This document shows, piece by piece, positions 60,640-64,000 of a stretch of DNA of 64,000 bases (the stretch's first letter is position 1; every line of letters begins with the position of its first letter). The stretch lies in the NCBI GenBank assembly GCA_011009095.1, contig VTPC01000907.1, forward strand, positions 41,254 to 105,253. The letters are read 5' to 3'. The notes below the pieces were generated by a model. It was not told the DNA's origin. It was given only the letters and a program-made list of their open reading frames with translations, and ran no database searches. The position numbers were made by a program, and so were the translations under genes. The stretch is from Ignelater luminosus. Its lineage: Eukaryota; Arthropoda; Insecta; Coleoptera; Elateridae.

Positions 60640-62143
60640 ACATGAATAACTATTGAAATGTATTATTTCAAAAACTGTAAGTATAAAATAAAATATTTCA
60701 TTCTACTCATAGGCAAACTAAAATTTACCATTCATTTATGGGTAATTTTTCTTTTTACCTACTTGAATAAGTAACTATTACAGTAATGGAAGGAAATTAA
60801 TTTTTTAACACATTTTGTTTTAAAATTAGAATTAAGCTACAATTAGATATTAACAAGTTCAACCCGGATGTGGTAAAGAGCAATTTATTACCAGTAACTC
60901 AGTTTTATCTACTGGCAGGTATACAATTGTAGGGGAGATGATCTCATGTATTATCAAATAAGCCTTTGCTAGACCAATGCAGTATGTTTCTTTTTGCTTT
61001 CGCACAAAAATGTGTGTTACCCATCAGTGGGTTGCTCGTCATAGGGTTAGCCTGTTAAAACTTGCAATTTCCATATTCTTAATATAGCCCTTGTGTATTT
61101 TTGAGTGAGATTATAGTGCTGCCAACCTCCCTGATATGTCGGGAAATCCCCTATTTTTTTATGGTCTCTTGATTGTCTTCCAACTCCCGATCTTTTTTTA
61201 TAAGCATTCAAATAAGCAGTGCACTGGAAGGTCGCCCTGGTACATTTCAATGTACCTGGTTGATCCATGGGTGGAGTACACCGGGTTGAACATGTTAAAG
61301 TAGCAATGTCTCTTAAAAAGCTGTGCTGCATCATGGTTCTTCTTATACTATTACAGTTACCTTGTAGGCTGTAATCTGATACCCCTGATGTAGCAAAATA
61401 TGCCATTCACTGTTGCTGAACTACAGAAACATCACCGTTTAAGATGGTTATGACTATGAATTAAATACCATTGTGGTTCATTATACACAGAATTACTCTA
61501 ATTTTGTTTATTAATTGGCAACGGCATGCTCAGCGTATTTCTCAACATCAATTTTCGGCTGGCGGCTTATGAGGTAACTGTAATAGTCTAAGAACCGTGG
61601 TGCTGCATTAAAAAATTTAAAGCTGACTAAGTATGGAATTCACTCTAACTGGTATGTTATGGTGGAAGAAAACTGTGTTCATTAGATAACGAACTTTCTG
61701 AACGCTTTTAGATTAGAGAAACAAAAAAATTGGAAGTTATATGCTATTCACATTCTGAGCACGTCACATTGATTTTTAACCCATTGATACTGATGGGCAA
61801 CTTGAATGATGAATGACACTTAGAGTGAATGTATGAAAGTTTTAGAATTGGCAACCCCGTGATAGAATGGAATGATTTTGTGATTAAAATTCACTCTGGT
61901 GTGTCGTTCTCAAATGTACCCTTGTTATATAAGAATTGTAAGGCTAATTTATTATTATTATTATTGTTTTGTAGTTTATATTTTTAGAATTTCTTCAATT
62001 CTTGTTTTGTATTAAATACTTAAAACTTCATCTATTGTTAGTTAGTACCAATCAAATCATTAAGACTCTATCCAATGATTCTTTCACCTATACAATACTA
62101 ATAGCATTCGCACAATAATATATCAAAAAATAAACACATGAAT
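60640..62143. other. Non-coding, one transposon-like patch
   Basis: The 61060-61300 patch is GC-richer and encodes, on the minus strand, a 119-codon ORF (61406-61047) with no domain I can name. An (ATT)n run is at about 61950. No gene supported. Confidence 0.35.
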
Positions 62144-62146
62144 ACT

Positions 62147-62229
62147 ATATTGGCTGTGAAAGAACAATACCTTTTATTTGCATGAAAAGACGTTACAAAT
62201 AGGAGGTATTGTTCACTCACAGTCAATAT
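62147..62229 (+). ncRNA. Candidate microRNA precursor hairpin
   Basis: The 5' arm 62147-62182 (ATATTGGCTGTGAAAGAACA then ATACCTTTTATTTG) pairs with the 3' arm 62194-62229 (CAAATAGGAGGTATTGTTCA then CTCACAGTCAATAT). About 33 bp of stem are interrupted by only one two-base mismatch, with a few G-U pairs and a terminal mismatch, and the loop is about 11-15 nt. Length, single internal mismatch and G-U use fit an animal pre-miRNA better than a MITE. I do not recognise the mature sequence. The strand is undetermined: G-U pairs on one strand become A-C mismatches on the other, and the plus strand folds better. Confidence 0.5.
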
Positions 62230-62239
62230 TTTCATCTGC

Positions 62240-63079
62240 TTAGAATGCACAAATCATGAAACTACTTGACACACACGTACTCTTTTTAAGTATAGGATTT
62301 AGTTGGGAACTTCTTTTGTATTATGTAATTATTTATTTGTTTTTCTTTTCTATGATTTGCTCAATTTGATTTATGATAGTTTAGTTTGAACTTCATACCT
62401 AAAAGAAGAAAATAGGTAGATCTTGAAACTGTTAATGCAAATACATATATTTGAGACAATAGTGGCTTGGTAAGTGTTGATAATATTTAGGATTATACCT
62501 AAAACGTATAATGTAAAAAATACGTAACAATGTTTGTTGGTTTTTGTTGTTTTCTTATATTATGAATTATAAAATTTATGAAATTTGTTTTTGATATATG
62601 TTGGTTTCTCTAAAGTAGAATATATAGCGATATTGAAATTGAGTATAAGCCACATGACCAAAAAACTTACTGTTGCCTGTAATATATTTACTGAATTTGT
62701 TTAAACTTTACTGGAGTGTAACCCTGTTGAAATTCAAGGGAATAGAATTTGAGAATGTAGTTTTCAATTATTTTTCAGGTACCAATTTTGAAACATATTT
62801 TCAAAATAACTACTGATAAATGAATGGAAATTGTTATTTCCAAAAAAAAGATGTGATGTTTTGCCCAGGTGACTGCAAGTGGAGATTTCATGAAAGCATA
62901 CCTTAACAGATTATTATAATAATTTGAATTTGAATAAATATTATAAATCTGTGGGTAGAAACCTTTAATTAAAAAAAAATCAAAATTGGTTCAGTGGTTG
63001 TTTAATGTTGTTAAATATCCGGTACACAAATTAGGTAACACAGAACACCAAAATATTTATTAACTTAATAATACAAATT
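62240..63079. other. Non-coding AT-rich stretch
   Basis: Nothing recognised. Confidence 0.4.
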
Positions 63080-63082
63080 GAC

Positions 63083-64000
63083 AGATATAAAACCTTCTCT
63101 CAAATCAACCTTGGTCCTTGTTTTCTTTTTCTTCTGTATCAACTGTTTCAGTAACTGCCCACTTCCTTTTCTATAAATTCATTTTTCTAATGTCCACACT
63201 ATTCCATCTGTAAACTTTATGTTCTATTCTTAGCAAATAAGATCTTGGTTCTTTACATTTTTAAATTATTTTTGCTGATTTCCATATACCTTTCCAGAAC
63301 ATATAAATTGACTCATTTTCAACAAAATCATCTCTAAGAATTCTTGTCATAATCAATTCTTTGTTTTCTTCGATTCTCAGGTATTTTTTCACTTCTTTTT
63401 CAGCTGTTGGCAATTTTGTCTTAATCAATCTATTGATCAACAGTTCACTAGGACTTCAATTTCAATTTGCTACTGGACTAGTTCTATAGTTAAGTAGATA
63501 TAATTCAAAATCTGTATTGGTGAATTGTGCTTTTCTTAACATTGTCTTTATAATTTTCACTACCATTCAGTTTGACTTTGGATATTTTGGACTGCTAAAC
63601 ACAAATGTAAATTTCGAGGCATGGATGTGTCCATTTGTATAACAATATCTGCAATACTATCAAGATTAGATAAAACAGGTGCGTGACTCAACAAATATTT
63701 AATTTGCTGAACTACCTAACTATGTACATCAGTCCAAATCCACTTGGTATCTTTTTTCAATAACTGTCTCAATGGTGAAGTTAATTCTGCAAAATTGGAT
63801 ACAAAAGATCTAACATAATTTTCAATTCCCAATTTACAGTATTGCACTTTTTCTCTATTAAGTTTTATATTGAATTGATGAGCTTTATCTACAACCTGTT
63901 GAACTATTTTATCATGATCTTTTGTTTTAGCATAACAAATATCATCCATTTTTTCAACCATGGCATTCGTATTGATTACTTTAATTGGTAGATGTTCTAA
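63083..64000 (-). pseudogene. Gypsy-type LTR retrotransposon Pol remnant
   Basis: Runs off the right edge on the minus strand. The ORF 63961-63716 has reverse-transcriptase palm and thumb features: MDDICYAKTKDHDK (degraded YxDD), NIKLNREKVQYCKLG, then a short internal deletion to FAELTSPLRQLLKKDTKWIW at the RT/RNase H border. After a stop the frame resumes with YLLSHAPVLSN and VIQMDTS (RNase H start). Further left, pieces of the integrase C-terminal region can be read (TDFELYLLNYRTSPVA, LINRLIKTKLPTAEK, KCKEPRSYLLRIEHKVYRW) with stops between, so much of RNase H and the integrase core is deleted. No LTR was identified. Confidence 0.75.

Noticed and set aside
1-64000. CRISPR arrays, rRNA, bacterial operons
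   Set aside because: No regular short repeats with unique spacers, no rRNA-like conserved blocks, and the gene structure is eukaryotic with spliceosomal introns.

Overview
The window is AT-rich nuclear DNA of an insect, probably holometabolous. The evidence is an engrailed/invected-class first exon with arthropod-type EH1 and hexapeptide motifs, very short spliced introns of about 54-60 bp in several genes, and a transposon load (Tc1/mariner, hAT, Tigger, ISL2EU, Crypton, copia, gypsy, many MITEs) typical of beetle-like genomes. The order cannot be fixed from the sequence alone. One assembly gap of 575 N lies at 32189-32763.

Left part (1-16 kb). The first coding exon of an engrailed/invected homeobox gene, most likely invected, lies on the minus strand at about 9009-10008 and ends in a clean splice donor. 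Its homeodomain exon is not in the remaining 9 kb to the left, so positions 1-9008 are the 5' part of a long intron. That intron carries a decayed tyrosine-recombinase (Crypton-like) gene at 6.1-7.0 kb. The sequence right of the exon is putative 5' UTR and upstream regulatory DNA, with no further gene recognised.

Middle-left (16-27 kb). A nearly complete but mutated ISL2EU-type DNA transposon lies at about 16.9-19.45 kb. It has two convergent genes: a SWIM-finger plus YqaJ-exonuclease gene on the plus strand and a THAP plus DDE transposase gene on the minus strand. After it come a possible gag fragment, a truncated MITE, a three-unit tandem repeat, a TA-flanked MITE and a copia integrase remnant.

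Centre and right (27-55 kb). A beta-1,3-galactosyltransferase (GT31) gene lies on the plus strand. Four exons at 54090-55228 encode the catalytic domain. A short exon at 27494-27590 encodes a textbook type II signal anchor, has the right splice phase, and gives an exact 349-residue frame when joined. If the join is correct, the gene has a 26.5-kb first intron that hosts most of the transposons seen here: several MITEs, a foldback element next to the gap, a GC-richer repetitive block, a hAT transposase pseudogene, a nearly intact Tc1/mariner-superfamily transposase, a Tigger C-terminal fragment and a Tc1 pseudogene.

Right end (55-64 kb). This is mainly non-coding. It holds a long hairpin, a hAT-type MITE with a perfect 8-bp target duplication, a palindromic repeat, an isolated hairpin with the geometry of a microRNA precursor (62147-62229), and a decayed gypsy-type pol fragment running off the right edge. 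The two host genes show no visible functional link. Most of the structure in the window is successive layers of transposon insertion around them.
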